From CAYNST01 sp964399955 (GTDB lineage Bacteria > Pseudomonadota > Gammaproteobacteria > Pseudomonadales > Cellvibrionaceae): a stretch of 9,087 nucleotides of DNA. Each line of letters begins with the position of its first letter. Within the stretch, counting starts at the first letter, position 1. The stretch spans positions 1-9,087 of the forward strand of contig CAYNST010000133.1 in assembly GCA_964399955.1 (NCBI GenBank), given 5' to 3'. Under the pieces are notes generated by a model that searched no databases, was not told the origin of the DNA, and saw nothing but the letters and a program-made list of their open reading frames with translations. Positions 1 through 5,152 of this stretch are shown piece after piece. Position numbers and translations under genes: made by a program.

Positions 1-934
1 CGCACGCGAAGCGCTCGACAACGCACGCGACCTTGCCACGCACGCCGAGTCCCTGGGCTACAGGCGCTTTTGGGTGGCGGAGCATCACAATATGCCCAGC
101 ATTGCCAGCGCCGCAACCAGCCTGGTGATTGCCCACATTGCGGCCGGCACCACCCGAATTCGCGTAGGCGCCGGCGGAATAATGCTGCCCAACCATTCAC
201 CACTGGTGATTGCCGAGCAATTTGGCACCCTGGCGCAGCTCTACCCCGGCCGCATCGATTTGGGGCTGGGCCGGGCGCCGGGCACAGACCAAACCACCTT
301 GCGCGCACTTCGCCGCAGTCCGGGCGCTGCTGAACACTTTCCGCAGGACGTACTGGAACTGCAGTCCTATTTTGCGCCACAGCAAAGCGCCAACGCCATA
401 CAGGCAGTACCTGCAGCGGGTACCCAGGTGCCCCTGTGGATATTGGGGTCAAGCACCTTTGGCGCCATGCTTGCCGCAGAACTGGGCCTGCCTTACGCCT
501 TTGCCTCGCATTTTGCCCCCGACCAATTGCTGCAGGCACTGCAGGTCTACCGCAGTCGCTTCAAGCCCTCGGCACAATTGGAAAAACCCTATGCGATGGT
601 GGGGGTCAACGTCATTGCCGCAGACACGGCTCAAGAGGCCACCCGCCTGGCCACCACCCAGCAGGTGTCATTTATTGGTTTGCTGCGCGGTGCCAACGGA
701 CTGAGTCCAGCGCCTATCAATGACATGGAGAACTACTGGACTCCGCAGGAGAAGTTGCAGGTAAGCCGCATGCTTGCCCGCTCTGTGGTGGGAACTACAG
801 ACACTGTGCGCCGTGGCCTGGCGGACCTGACGGCAGAGACGGGCGCAGACGAACTGATGATTGTAAGCGACATCTACGACCACCAGGCTCGCCTGCGCTC
901 ACTGGAATTAACTGCTGCGGCCGTAGGCTGCTAA
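1..934 (+). CDS. LLM-class flavin-dependent monooxygenase, 5' end missing (YhbW/MsnO8-like)
   Basis: Partial gene. The open frame is read from base 2 and gives 310 residues to the TAA at 932-934; the true start lies left of the window, probably some tens of codons away since full-length relatives such as E. coli YhbW have about 335 residues. The frame contains the family signature near the visible N-terminus (FWVAEHHNMP), then VGAGGIMLPNHSPLVIAEQF, then YPGRIDLGLGRAPGTD, which are the strands and loops of the luciferase-like TIM barrel that bind FMN. A GTG at base 74 is an internal valine (WVAEHH), not a start. Members are cytoplasmic and use reduced flavin and oxygen, usually on unknown substrates; nothing here identifies the substrate. 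The gene ends convergently with the MscS-like gene and shares four bases with it. Family assignment is firm; physiological role is unknown. Confidence 0.93.
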   Translation, partial: AREALDNARDLATHAESLGYRRFWVAEHHNMPSIASAATSLVIAHIAAGTTRIRVGAGGIMLPNHSPLVIAEQFGTLAQLYPGRIDLGLGRAPGTDQTTLRALRRSPGAAEHFPQDVLELQSYFAPQQSANAIQAVPAAGTQVPLWILGSSTFGAMLAAELGLPYAFASHFAPDQLLQALQVYRSRFKPSAQLEKPYAMVGVNVIAADTAQEATRLATTQQVSFIGLLRGANGLSPAPINDMENYWTPQEKLQVSRMLARSVVGTTDTVRRGLADLTAETGADELMIVSDIYDHQARLRSLELTAAAVGC

Positions 935-1830
935 ACCCGTTTCTGCCTGGCGGCGGGAGCATCTTGTATGGGTGCGACCTCGGGGGGCGCCGTTGAGGAG
1001 AGATCGTTAACGATTCGGACCGGGAAAGGCGCGGTTTCGCTGCCGCTGTAAAGCGAGCGATGGGGGAAGGGAATCTCTATACCCGCTGCATCAAATGCTT
1101 CCTTGACCTGCTCCTGCATGGTGTTGCGCAGGTCGCGAAAATTCTCCCGCTTGGCCCACACGGACAACTGTATATTCAATGATGAGCCACCAAAGCCATT
1201 AAAAATAAACAAAGGCGCAGGCTCGTCGAGGCAGAGCGGATTCTCGTCCGCCACCTTCGACAATACTTCGCGCACCTTGCTGATATTTTCTCTATGAGCC
1301 ACACCCACCTGCAAATCAAAACGGCGAATGGGGAAACGCGTCATATTGGTGACCTGGCTTTTGATCAGGCTTTCGTTGGGAATACGCACAAACAGATTGT
1401 CAAAGGTACGCAGTTTGACCGAAAGTAAATCCACGGATAGCACCTCGCCGGTGGTTTCGCCCACCTTGATGACATCTCCCAACTGAAACGGTTTTTCGCT
1501 GACCAGAAACAACCCGCTGATCAAATTGGACACTGACGTCTGTGAGGCAAAGCCAATGGCCACCGACAAAACGCCCGCAGCGCCAAGTACAACACCCAGG
1601 GTAAAGCCCAGCTGCCGCAAAGCCGAGGCCGCAAACAAACCCATAACCAGCCAAAACAGTATGCGGTTTAGCAGCATGCTCTGGTGCAGTGAAAACTGCT
1701 TTGCCGTCACTTTTCGAACCGCACGGGTCAGTACACTGGCCACCAAATAGCCGGCCCCCAACAACATGGTTGCGCGCAAAAAATTCAACGCCTGTTGTGA
1801 CTGCGCAAGTGCAATCAGATTGTCCATCAT
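931..1830 (-). CDS. small MscS-family mechanosensitive channel
   Basis: Predicted 299-residue inner-membrane channel, close to the size of E. coli MscS (286). Three hydrophobic segments lie at roughly residues 16-36, 56-75 and 77-110. The third has the Gly/Ala-rich pore-helix pattern (GVVLGAAGVLSVAIGFASQ, then SNLISGLFLVSEKPFQLGD), followed by the MscS beta domain (GDVIKVGETTGEV, RTFDNLFVRIPN) and a cytoplasmic alpha/beta vestibule ending near residue 255 (GIEIPFPHRSLY). The last 40 residues are Pro/Ala-rich and look disordered. Family members open under membrane tension and release solutes on osmotic downshock. I chose the ATG at 1830 (or the adjacent one at 1827) over a TTG at 1836, because a G-rich Shine-Dalgarno-like run (GCGGGG) sits about 8 bases before it. 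The start is 13 bases after the stop of the upstream gene, so the two are very probably co-transcribed. Confidence 0.95.
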   Translation of the reverse strand: MMDNLIALAQSQQALNFLRATMLLGAGYLVASVLTRAVRKVTAKQFSLHQSMLLNRILFWLVMGLFAASALRQLGFTLGVVLGAAGVLSVAIGFASQTSVSNLISGLFLVSEKPFQLGDVIKVGETTGEVLSVDLLSVKLRTFDNLFVRIPNESLIKSQVTNMTRFPIRRFDLQVGVAHRENISKVREVLSKVADENPLCLDEPAPLFIFNGFGGSSLNIQLSVWAKRENFRDLRNTMQEQVKEAFDAAGIEIPFPHRSLYSGSETAPFPVRIVNDLSSTAPPEVAPIQDAPAARQKRV

Positions 1831-1843
1831 GCCCAAACCCCGC

Positions 1844-2647
1844 TCAGAAATTGGTGAAAATATTGGTAAACGCGCGTACCAGACCGCCCCTGGGTGGTGT
1901 GATGCGCGGGGGCGTCAACAGCTCGCCTGCCGGGCGTTCCTTGCCGATGGTGAAATTCACCAGCGGACTGCCCTGATGATGAGTAAGCATTACCGGGTCT
2001 GTCCACAGAGTGCCGTCACTGGCACCGTAAACAGCCAGATAAGGCACCGGTATGCTCAGTTTCTCAATGGAGAGGAACTGGTCTGCCTCATTGCTGATGG
2101 TGACCGGAGTGACCGCACGGTGCGGCCGCAGGGGGACCTCGGCGCGGGTATTGCGGGCGTGGGTCTTGGCGGCGTAACAAAGTTCGCCAACCTGGGTGTT
2201 GGGGCCAAACCAGGTATCCGACAGGCGCAGCGATGCAGGCTCCTGCAACGTCATCGACAGCGCCGGCAGGCCCACATTCACGCAGATCGGAGCACTGATA
2301 AAAAAAGTGATGCTTTCGCCTGGCGGCACCTGCACACGCTGAGTCGTTTTGACCACTACCGGGCGGTCCAGGGGCTTTGGCGTCAGGCAAACCTGGGAAG
2401 GAGCGTTCTTGAAGACAAAGCGGGTGGGTTTGCTGCCTTCCGGCAACTGCGCCAACTGCTCCTTCAGAACCCGGTAGTGCTCTTCAGTGTCGGCCAATTG
2501 CTTTGTGGCCACCAGCCATTGATCTGCCAGGCGCTGAACATATACCGACAGAGTGCCTACTCCAATATGCCAGCAATCGCCCAAGGCCAGGTCCTGCGGA
2601 TGCCACCAAGGCTCCAGTCGGGCGACGCATTGTTCAAGGGTCTGCAT
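1844..2647 (-). CDS. conserved hypothetical protein next to MscS (possibly DUF432-like)
   Basis: 267 residues, no signal peptide and no membrane segment, so probably cytoplasmic. The start is an ATG at 2647 with GGGAG six bases upstream. Residues 45-70 (KQLADTEEHYRVLKEQLAQL) could form a short helix. The central part looks like a beta-rich domain with a hydrophobic ridge (PGESITFFISAPICVNVG, residues 109-126). The C-terminal half has an unusually patterned segment (GSPLVNFTIGKERPAGELLT, then PPRITPPRGGLVRAF) that looks conserved and functional. I have a moderate recollection of DUF432-type proteins with this size and a position next to MscS genes, but I cannot verify it here. The 13-base gap to the channel gene suggests a role tied to the channel, such as a soluble partner or ligand sensor; this is inference from context only. 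Confidence 0.85.
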   Translation of the reverse strand: MQTLEQCVARLEPWWHPQDLALGDCWHIGVGTLSVYVQRLADQWLVATKQLADTEEHYRVLKEQLAQLPEGSKPTRFVFKNAPSQVCLTPKPLDRPVVVKTTQRVQVPPGESITFFISAPICVNVGLPALSMTLQEPASLRLSDTWFGPNTQVGELCYAAKTHARNTRAEVPLRPHRAVTPVTISNEADQFLSIEKLSIPVPYLAVYGASDGTLWTDPVMLTHHQGSPLVNFTIGKERPAGELLTPPRITPPRGGLVRAFTNIFTNF

Positions 2648-2702
2648 GTTTTACTCCCACGGGAAAGAAAGCTGAACCTTCACTCAGGCCCGCGCAGATG
2701 GC

Positions 2703-3413
2703 TCAAAAGCGCTCGGCGTCTGGCAGGTAGCGCCACTGGCCCAGCGGCAGCTTGCGCAACAGCACCGCGCCCAGTCGCAGGCGAGTCATGGCAGTCACTT
2801 TGATCTCCGCCGCGCTGCACAGGTGCAAGATCTGCCCGGGCAGCGGGTTTTTGAGAGCAAATCTCAGCCGGGTCTCCTTCTGTAGGCTGACCTTGGCAGG
2901 CGGCAGGCGTTTACCTTTGAAGTTGACAACCTGGTTGAGCCGAGCAAGACCGGACTCAGACAAAACCCCTTCAAAGTCCACCACATACTCCTGCTCCAGC
3001 GTAGCCTGAAGGTCCAGCCATCGGCGAGCCAGGTGGCGGTTCTGGGACAGTACACACAGGCCAGAGGCTTCGGGCTCCAGAGGAAAGCATTCGTTCAGAT
3101 ACCTGAAATGCCGCTTCAGCAGGCGCCCACCGGAGTTGCCTCCAGACCAGTGGCTGGCCGCGCTTACGCCTGCAGCGGCCTGCTCCGCAGTCACTTGGGC
3201 TGGCCGGTGAAGCAGCAGGGTAATCGGGCCCGCCGAGGTAAGATCGGCATTCGGCAGCAGGGCCACCGCCTCATCGGTTACCGGACACTGCGGTTGTTCC
3301 ACTACCACACCATTTACGGTTACCCAGCCACCTTCAATGTACAGCTCCGCTTCACGGCGGGTGCAGGCTGTCAGCTCGATAAGACGCTTGGATAAACGCA
3401 CGGGCTCAGTCAT
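2703..3413 (-). CDS. RsuA/RluB-like pseudouridine synthase homologue with S4 domain, catalytic Asp replaced by Glu
   Basis: 236 residues. Residues about 5-50 form an S4 RNA-binding domain (RLSKRLIELTACTRREAELY, then IEGGWVTVNG). The rest has the fold landmarks of RsuA-family pseudouridine synthases: residues 138-149 (TLEQEYVVDFEG) match the K-x-Y-x-V strand, and 204-230 (IKVTAMTRLRLGAVLLRKLP, then LGQWRYL) match the C-terminal signature. The catalytic loop that normally reads GRLDxxTSGL is instead FPLEPEASGL at 110-119, so the invariant Asp is Glu113 and the Arg before it is Pro111. I recall close Pseudomonas homologues with the same Glu, suggesting a stable subfamily rather than decay. It may bind rRNA without modifying it, or use an altered active site. 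I chose the ATG at 3413 (GGAG 6 bases upstream) over a TTG at 3431. It is first in the minus-strand cluster; the next gene begins 55 bases after its stop. Confidence 0.9.
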   Translation of the reverse strand: MTEPVRLSKRLIELTACTRREAELYIEGGWVTVNGVVVEQPQCPVTDEAVALLPNADLTSAGPITLLLHRPAQVTAEQAAAGVSAASHWSGGNSGGRLLKRHFRYLNECFPLEPEASGLCVLSQNRHLARRWLDLQATLEQEYVVDFEGVLSESGLARLNQVVNFKGKRLPPAKVSLQKETRLRFALKNPLPGQILHLCSAAEIKVTAMTRLRLGAVLLRKLPLGQWRYLPDAERF

Positions 3414-3439
3414 AACCAGCTCCAGGGTCAAAACGGCGC

Positions 3440-3445
3440 ATTGTA
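3440..3445 (-). promoter_or_regulatory. candidate -10 element for the pseudouridine-synthase-like/MscS cluster
   Basis: On the minus strand this reads TACAAT, five of six matches to the sigma-70 -10 consensus, 26 bases before the ATG at 3413, giving a short leader that contains the GGAG ribosome binding site. A matching -35 is poor: the best option, TGCACG at 3469-3464 with an 18-base spacer, matches three of six positions. A weak -35 would fit a promoter that depends on an activator or is simply weak. The palindrome at 3455-3464 lies in the spacer. Confidence 0.35.
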
Positions 3446-3454
3446 ACCAAGATT

Positions 3455-3464
3455 GCCAATTGGC
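3455..3464. repeat. 10-base perfect palindrome (GCCAATTGGC) in the divergent intergenic region
   Basis: A self-complementary GCCAATTGGC lies about 10 bases upstream of the candidate -10 of the minus-strand cluster, between that cluster and the acidic-protein gene. Its place inside the expected -35/-10 spacer is where a dimeric repressor would bind, but a 10-base palindrome can arise by chance and I recognise no known operator. Confidence 0.3.
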
Positions 3465-3564
3465 GTGCAGCCTATCGCACTTTGCTGCTCCTAAGTTAGC
3501 CCGTTTGAAATTGCAAAACAGGTTCGTTTATTGCTTCAGCCGAATCAACGGGGCCTGACCCTTC

Positions 3565-3579
3565 GCGCCAAGCCCTCAA
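3565..3579 (+). repeat. 15-base direct repeat, copy 1 (GCGCCAAGCCCTCAA)
   Basis: An exact copy of this 15-mer occurs at 4145-4159. Copy 1 lies in the leader of the acidic-protein gene, 26 bases before its ATG and about 14 bases before its GGAGG ribosome binding site. Copy 2 is also followed, 12 bases later, by GGAGG. The flanks do not otherwise align. An exact 15-base match between two non-coding stretches is uncommon by chance in 9 kb but not impossible. Confidence 0.4.
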
Positions 3580-3604
3580 ATAAATCCAATACTTGGAGGC
3601 AAAC

Positions 3605-3997
3605 ATGAAACGACAAGCAGCAGACGATTGGGATGCACCAGAGGAATACGATGACGACGACCTGACCGATCTGGGAGAGCTGTCATTTGAGGATGAAGAC
3701 GCGGGAACGCCTGCAGAGGCCGAAACCATGCAGTACGAGGCCGAGCAGTCGTTGACAGGGCTTGCAGACCCGCATGAGGAATCCGTAGGTGGCAGCCGCC
3801 TGACCGATGACGACCTGGCGCCCGAAACACTGTTCAATGAGGACGGCGCACGCTCTCCTGCTGAGCAGGGCACCAACGCGCCTGCGGACCGGGCGTTGCG
3901 CGAGGTGCAGGCCAATCAGATCGGTGCGGGCGACGGGTTGGACGAAGCCGAACTGGGACGCGTGGATCCGCTGGATGGTAAACCCTGGCAAGAATAG
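3605..3997 (+). CDS. small, highly acidic conserved protein of unknown function
   Basis: 130 residues, strongly acidic, with runs of Asp/Glu at residues 7-32 (EEYDDDDLTDLGELSFEDED). No signal peptide, membrane segment or cysteine is seen. The C-terminal half (DDDLAPETLFNEDGARSPAE, then GAGDGLDEAELGRVDPLDGK) is the more structured and probably conserved part. It resembles a small acidic protein I recall in Pseudomonas genomes, often labelled 'phosphotransferase system HPr-related' or 'serine kinase/phosphatase' without real support; I see no HPr fold or kinase motif. The phrase L-T-D-D-D-L occurs in variant form in both halves. The ATG at 3605 has an excellent ribosome binding site (GGAGG, 6 bases upstream); an in-frame TTG at 3593 is part of the leader. 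It appears to be monocistronic, divergent from the minus-strand cluster, with a probable terminator at 4078-4128. It is probably mostly disordered in solution. Confidence 0.85.
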   Translation: MKRQAADDWDAPEEYDDDDLTDLGELSFEDEDAGTPAEAETMQYEAEQSLTGLADPHEESVGGSRLTDDDLAPETLFNEDGARSPAEQGTNAPADRALREVQANQIGAGDGLDEAELGRVDPLDGKPWQE

Positions 3998-4016
3998 TAA
4001 AATTTGCAACTATTAT

Positions 4017-4037
4017 CCAGATTAAGCTCTTATCTGG
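4017..4037. repeat. inverted repeat CCAGAT/ATCTGG downstream of the acidic-protein gene
   Basis: A six-base stem with a nine-base loop, starting 20 bases after the TAG of the acidic-protein gene. No T-run follows on the plus strand, so it is not a standard intrinsic terminator. It could stabilise the 3' end of the transcript. Confidence 0.35.
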
Positions 4038-4077
4038 CGTTGACTACACTGCCGATTTTGCACACGGTCGGGCGTGT

Positions 4078-4128
4078 TCTGCTGCAAAGCTGTGCCGCGC
4101 AAGCGTTGCCTTTGCAGCAGATTCTTTT
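4078..4128 (+). terminator. probable Rho-independent terminator (12-base perfect stem, T-rich tail)
   Basis: Bases 4078-4089 (TCTGCTGCAAAG) and 4110-4121 are perfectly complementary. Inside, after a two-base bulge, a short stem with two G-U pairs and one mismatch leads to a CGC-GCAA-GCG tip, in which GCAA is a GNRA tetraloop. The outer stem is followed directly by TTCTTTT (4122-4128). This fits an intrinsic terminator on the plus strand about 80 bases after the acidic-protein stop codon. The stem is longer and more elaborate than needed, so it could also be the 3' end of a small RNA. Confidence 0.5.
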
Positions 4129-4144
4129 ACCAACCGTTGCGCAG

Positions 4145-4159
4145 GCGCCAAGCCCTCAA
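4145..4159 (+). repeat. 15-base direct repeat, copy 2 (GCGCCAAGCCCTCAA)
   Basis: Exact copy of the 15-mer at 3565-3579. It lies between the probable terminator and the small GGAGG-bearing hairpin at 4162-4183. No gene start follows the GGAGG here, unlike copy 1, which might mean the stretch is a remnant of a duplicated gene leader. Confidence 0.4.
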
Positions 4160-4161
4160 GA

Positions 4162-4183
4162 CGCGGAGCCTGGAGGATCCGCG
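4162..4183 (+). repeat. small hairpin CGCGGA/TCCGCG with GGAGG in the loop region
   Basis: A six-base perfect stem (4162-4167 with 4178-4183), a possible G-A mismatch, two inner C-G pairs and a four-base tip. The GGAGG falls on the inner 3' side. No suitable start codon lies at ribosome-binding distance after it, so a translational role is not supported. Confidence 0.35.
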
Positions 4184-4232
4184 CCGCCAATTTCACTCGC
4201 AGTCATATACCCGAAAAACTTTTGTGAATCCG

Positions 4233-4280
4233 CACCCTGGGCATAAGCGCAAAGCGTTTCCCATGCACGGCACCAGGGTG
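4233..4280. repeat. long bulged hairpin (48 bases), possible structured RNA or leader element
   Basis: Three nested stems: 4233-4240 (CACCCTGG) with 4273-4280 (CCAGGGTG); 4241-4244 (GCAT) with 4263-4266 (ATGC); and 4245-4250 (AAGCGC) with 4254-4259 (GCGTTT, one G-U pair) closing an AAA loop. The bulges are six and three bases, both on the 3' side. Eighteen base pairs stack in register. No T-run follows on either strand, so it does not look like a terminator. It lies about 160 bases before the TTG-started gene. Confidence 0.45.
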
Positions 4281-4348
4281 AAAGGCCTTTTGCATAAACC
4301 GCTGAACTTCCCGGCGTGACAAATCAATTTCAGCGCCCCTTGCCAAAT

Positions 4349-4374
4349 AACAGCGGAATTTAATTGCCGCTGTT
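4349..4374. repeat. 26-base inverted repeat AACAGCGG/CCGCTGTT with AT-rich centre
   Basis: Eight-base perfect arms (4349-4356 and 4367-4374) flank an AT-rich centre that contains AATT twice. The geometry, two GC-rich half-sites about two helical turns apart around an AT core, is typical of operator sites for dimeric regulators. It is also a possible RNA hairpin. It ends 63 bases before the TTG start of the prodomain-like gene. Confidence 0.45.
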
Positions 4375-4437
4375 GCTGTCCAAACGCCTTCAGCCAAACC
4401 AGCCTCTATACCGCTCATTCGGGCGACGGAGCTCAAT

Positions 4438-5118
4438 TTGAAGTCAAGAATTACATTTACGCTCTGCGCGCTGGTAATTATTGCCGGGCTGACGGTTTTA
4501 TTGAGGCAGGAAAGCAGTTCCGGCATAGCCGAACGGCCCGCACGGGATGCCCACAGCCCGCAGATTGCCTCGACCCAGACGCCACGCGTACCTTCAGCAA
4601 TACCAACACCGCCTTCGGATGCTCAGCAAACGCAGCAAATGCCTGATGTACCGCCGCCCGCTGCCAACCCACTGATTGTGGACCTGTGGCAGTTAGACAC
4701 CGACAACCCCGACACGGATTGGGGAGGTGTGCCCGCAAAACGCATGCATACGGCGGCTGAGCGGCTGAATCAGTTTCAGGTGGGCCAAACGCTCAGGTTC
4801 AACCTTCCCCAGCGCCAGGCCACTCTGGAGGCAAAGCTGGAGTCCACGCAAAATGACGTTGCCAACGTCAAGATTTGGAAAGGCAGGATTCTGGATGGCC
4901 AGCCGATGGATAACCTTGTTGTGACTCAGGGCAAAATTCAGACCCACATCACCCTCGCCACCCACGAGGGTACTTACACCGCGATCATTGAAAATGCCAC
5001 TGGCGACACAGTATTAATCGACGAGGGTGATATAACCGTCAACCAAATTCCGTTCGAGGACGGCATTCCCATTGCGCCGATTGAACAAAGCCCACCCCCG
5101 GTTAATCCGGCTCAATAA
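4438..5118 (+). CDS. membrane-anchored periplasmic protein with metalloprotease-prodomain-like domain
   Basis: 226 residues. Residues 5-22 (ITFTLCALVIIAGLTVLL) after a short basic start form a signal anchor; Cys10 has no lipobox around it. Residues 25-77 are a Pro/Gln/Ser-rich, probably extended linker. Residues about 110-200 form a compact beta-rich domain (FQVGQTLRFNLP, VKIWKGRILDGQPMDNLVVT, HEGTYTAIIE, DTVLIDEGDI). This pattern of a beta hairpin, W-x-G-x-V/I, a G-x-I/H strand and a Y-x-I strand resembles the N-terminal prodomain that bacterial reprolysin-like metalloproteases normally carry in cis. The next gene is such a protease and lacks that domain, so I infer a trans-acting prodomain acting as inhibitor or folding chaperone. 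No ATG precedes the conserved part; the TTG at 4438 has GGAG six bases upstream. The spacing to the protease ATG is 34 bases. The domain assignment is by eye and unverified. Confidence 0.85.
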   Translation: MKSRITFTLCALVIIAGLTVLLRQESSSGIAERPARDAHSPQIASTQTPRVPSAIPTPPSDAQQTQQMPDVPPPAANPLIVDLWQLDTDNPDTDWGGVPAKRMHTAAERLNQFQVGQTLRFNLPQRQATLEAKLESTQNDVANVKIWKGRILDGQPMDNLVVTQGKIQTHITLATHEGTYTAIIENATGDTVLIDEGDITVNQIPFEDGIPIAPIEQSPPPVNPAQ

Positions 5119-5152
5119 ATAGCGAATGACACTGTACAACCCGGAGATCCGC

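Larger units (their letters stand above)
3998..4437. other. 440-base non-coding region rich in inverted repeats
   Basis: No convincing gene is present. Short open frames on both strands here have low-complexity or random-looking translations and lack good ribosome binding sites. The stretch holds a hairpin at 4017-4037, a long hairpin with a T-rich tail at 4078-4128 (probable terminator), one copy of a 15-base repeat at 4145-4159, a small hairpin exposing GGAGG at 4162-4183, a long bulged hairpin at 4233-4280, a 10-base palindrome AAAGGCCTTT at 4281-4290, and a 26-base inverted repeat at 4349-4374. The last elements lie upstream of the TTG-initiated prodomain-like gene and may be its leader or operator. 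A structured small RNA is also possible. I found no convincing -35/-10 pair. Confidence 0.6.

Noticed and set aside
70..704. plus-strand open frames overlapping the flavin monooxygenase in other frames
   Set aside because: The frame read from base 2 gives continuous luciferase-like monooxygenase sequence to 934; the others are arginine/proline-rich shadows.
1766..2803. 345-codon plus-strand open frame
   Set aside because: It lies antisense to the 267-residue gene and the end of the pseudouridine-synthase-like gene, both of which have good ribosome binding sites and protein-like sequences. Its translation is rich in Arg, Gln and His and shows no family signature.
3505..3533. possible sigma-70 promoter TTGAAA - 17 bases - TTATTG for the acidic-protein gene
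   Set aside because: The -35 is fair, but the -10 matches the consensus poorly, so I do not list it as a feature; a promoter must lie somewhere in 3440-3600.
4078..4280. integron attC-like recombination sites
   Set aside because: The long bulged hairpins suggested attC, but the core motifs (RYYYAAC and GTTRRRY) are not placed at the ends of the stems, and no integrase or cassette structure is present.
4004..4319. two overlapping plus-strand open frames of about 80 codons
   Set aside because: They run through the hairpins, have no ribosome binding sites, and translate to leucine/proline-rich or arginine-rich sequence with no recognisable domain.
4203..4526. 107-codon minus-strand open frame across the hairpin-rich region
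   Set aside because: It overlaps the start of the prodomain-like gene on the other strand, its sequence is not family-like, and I see no ribosome binding site before its start. A short segment looks faintly protein-like but is insufficient.
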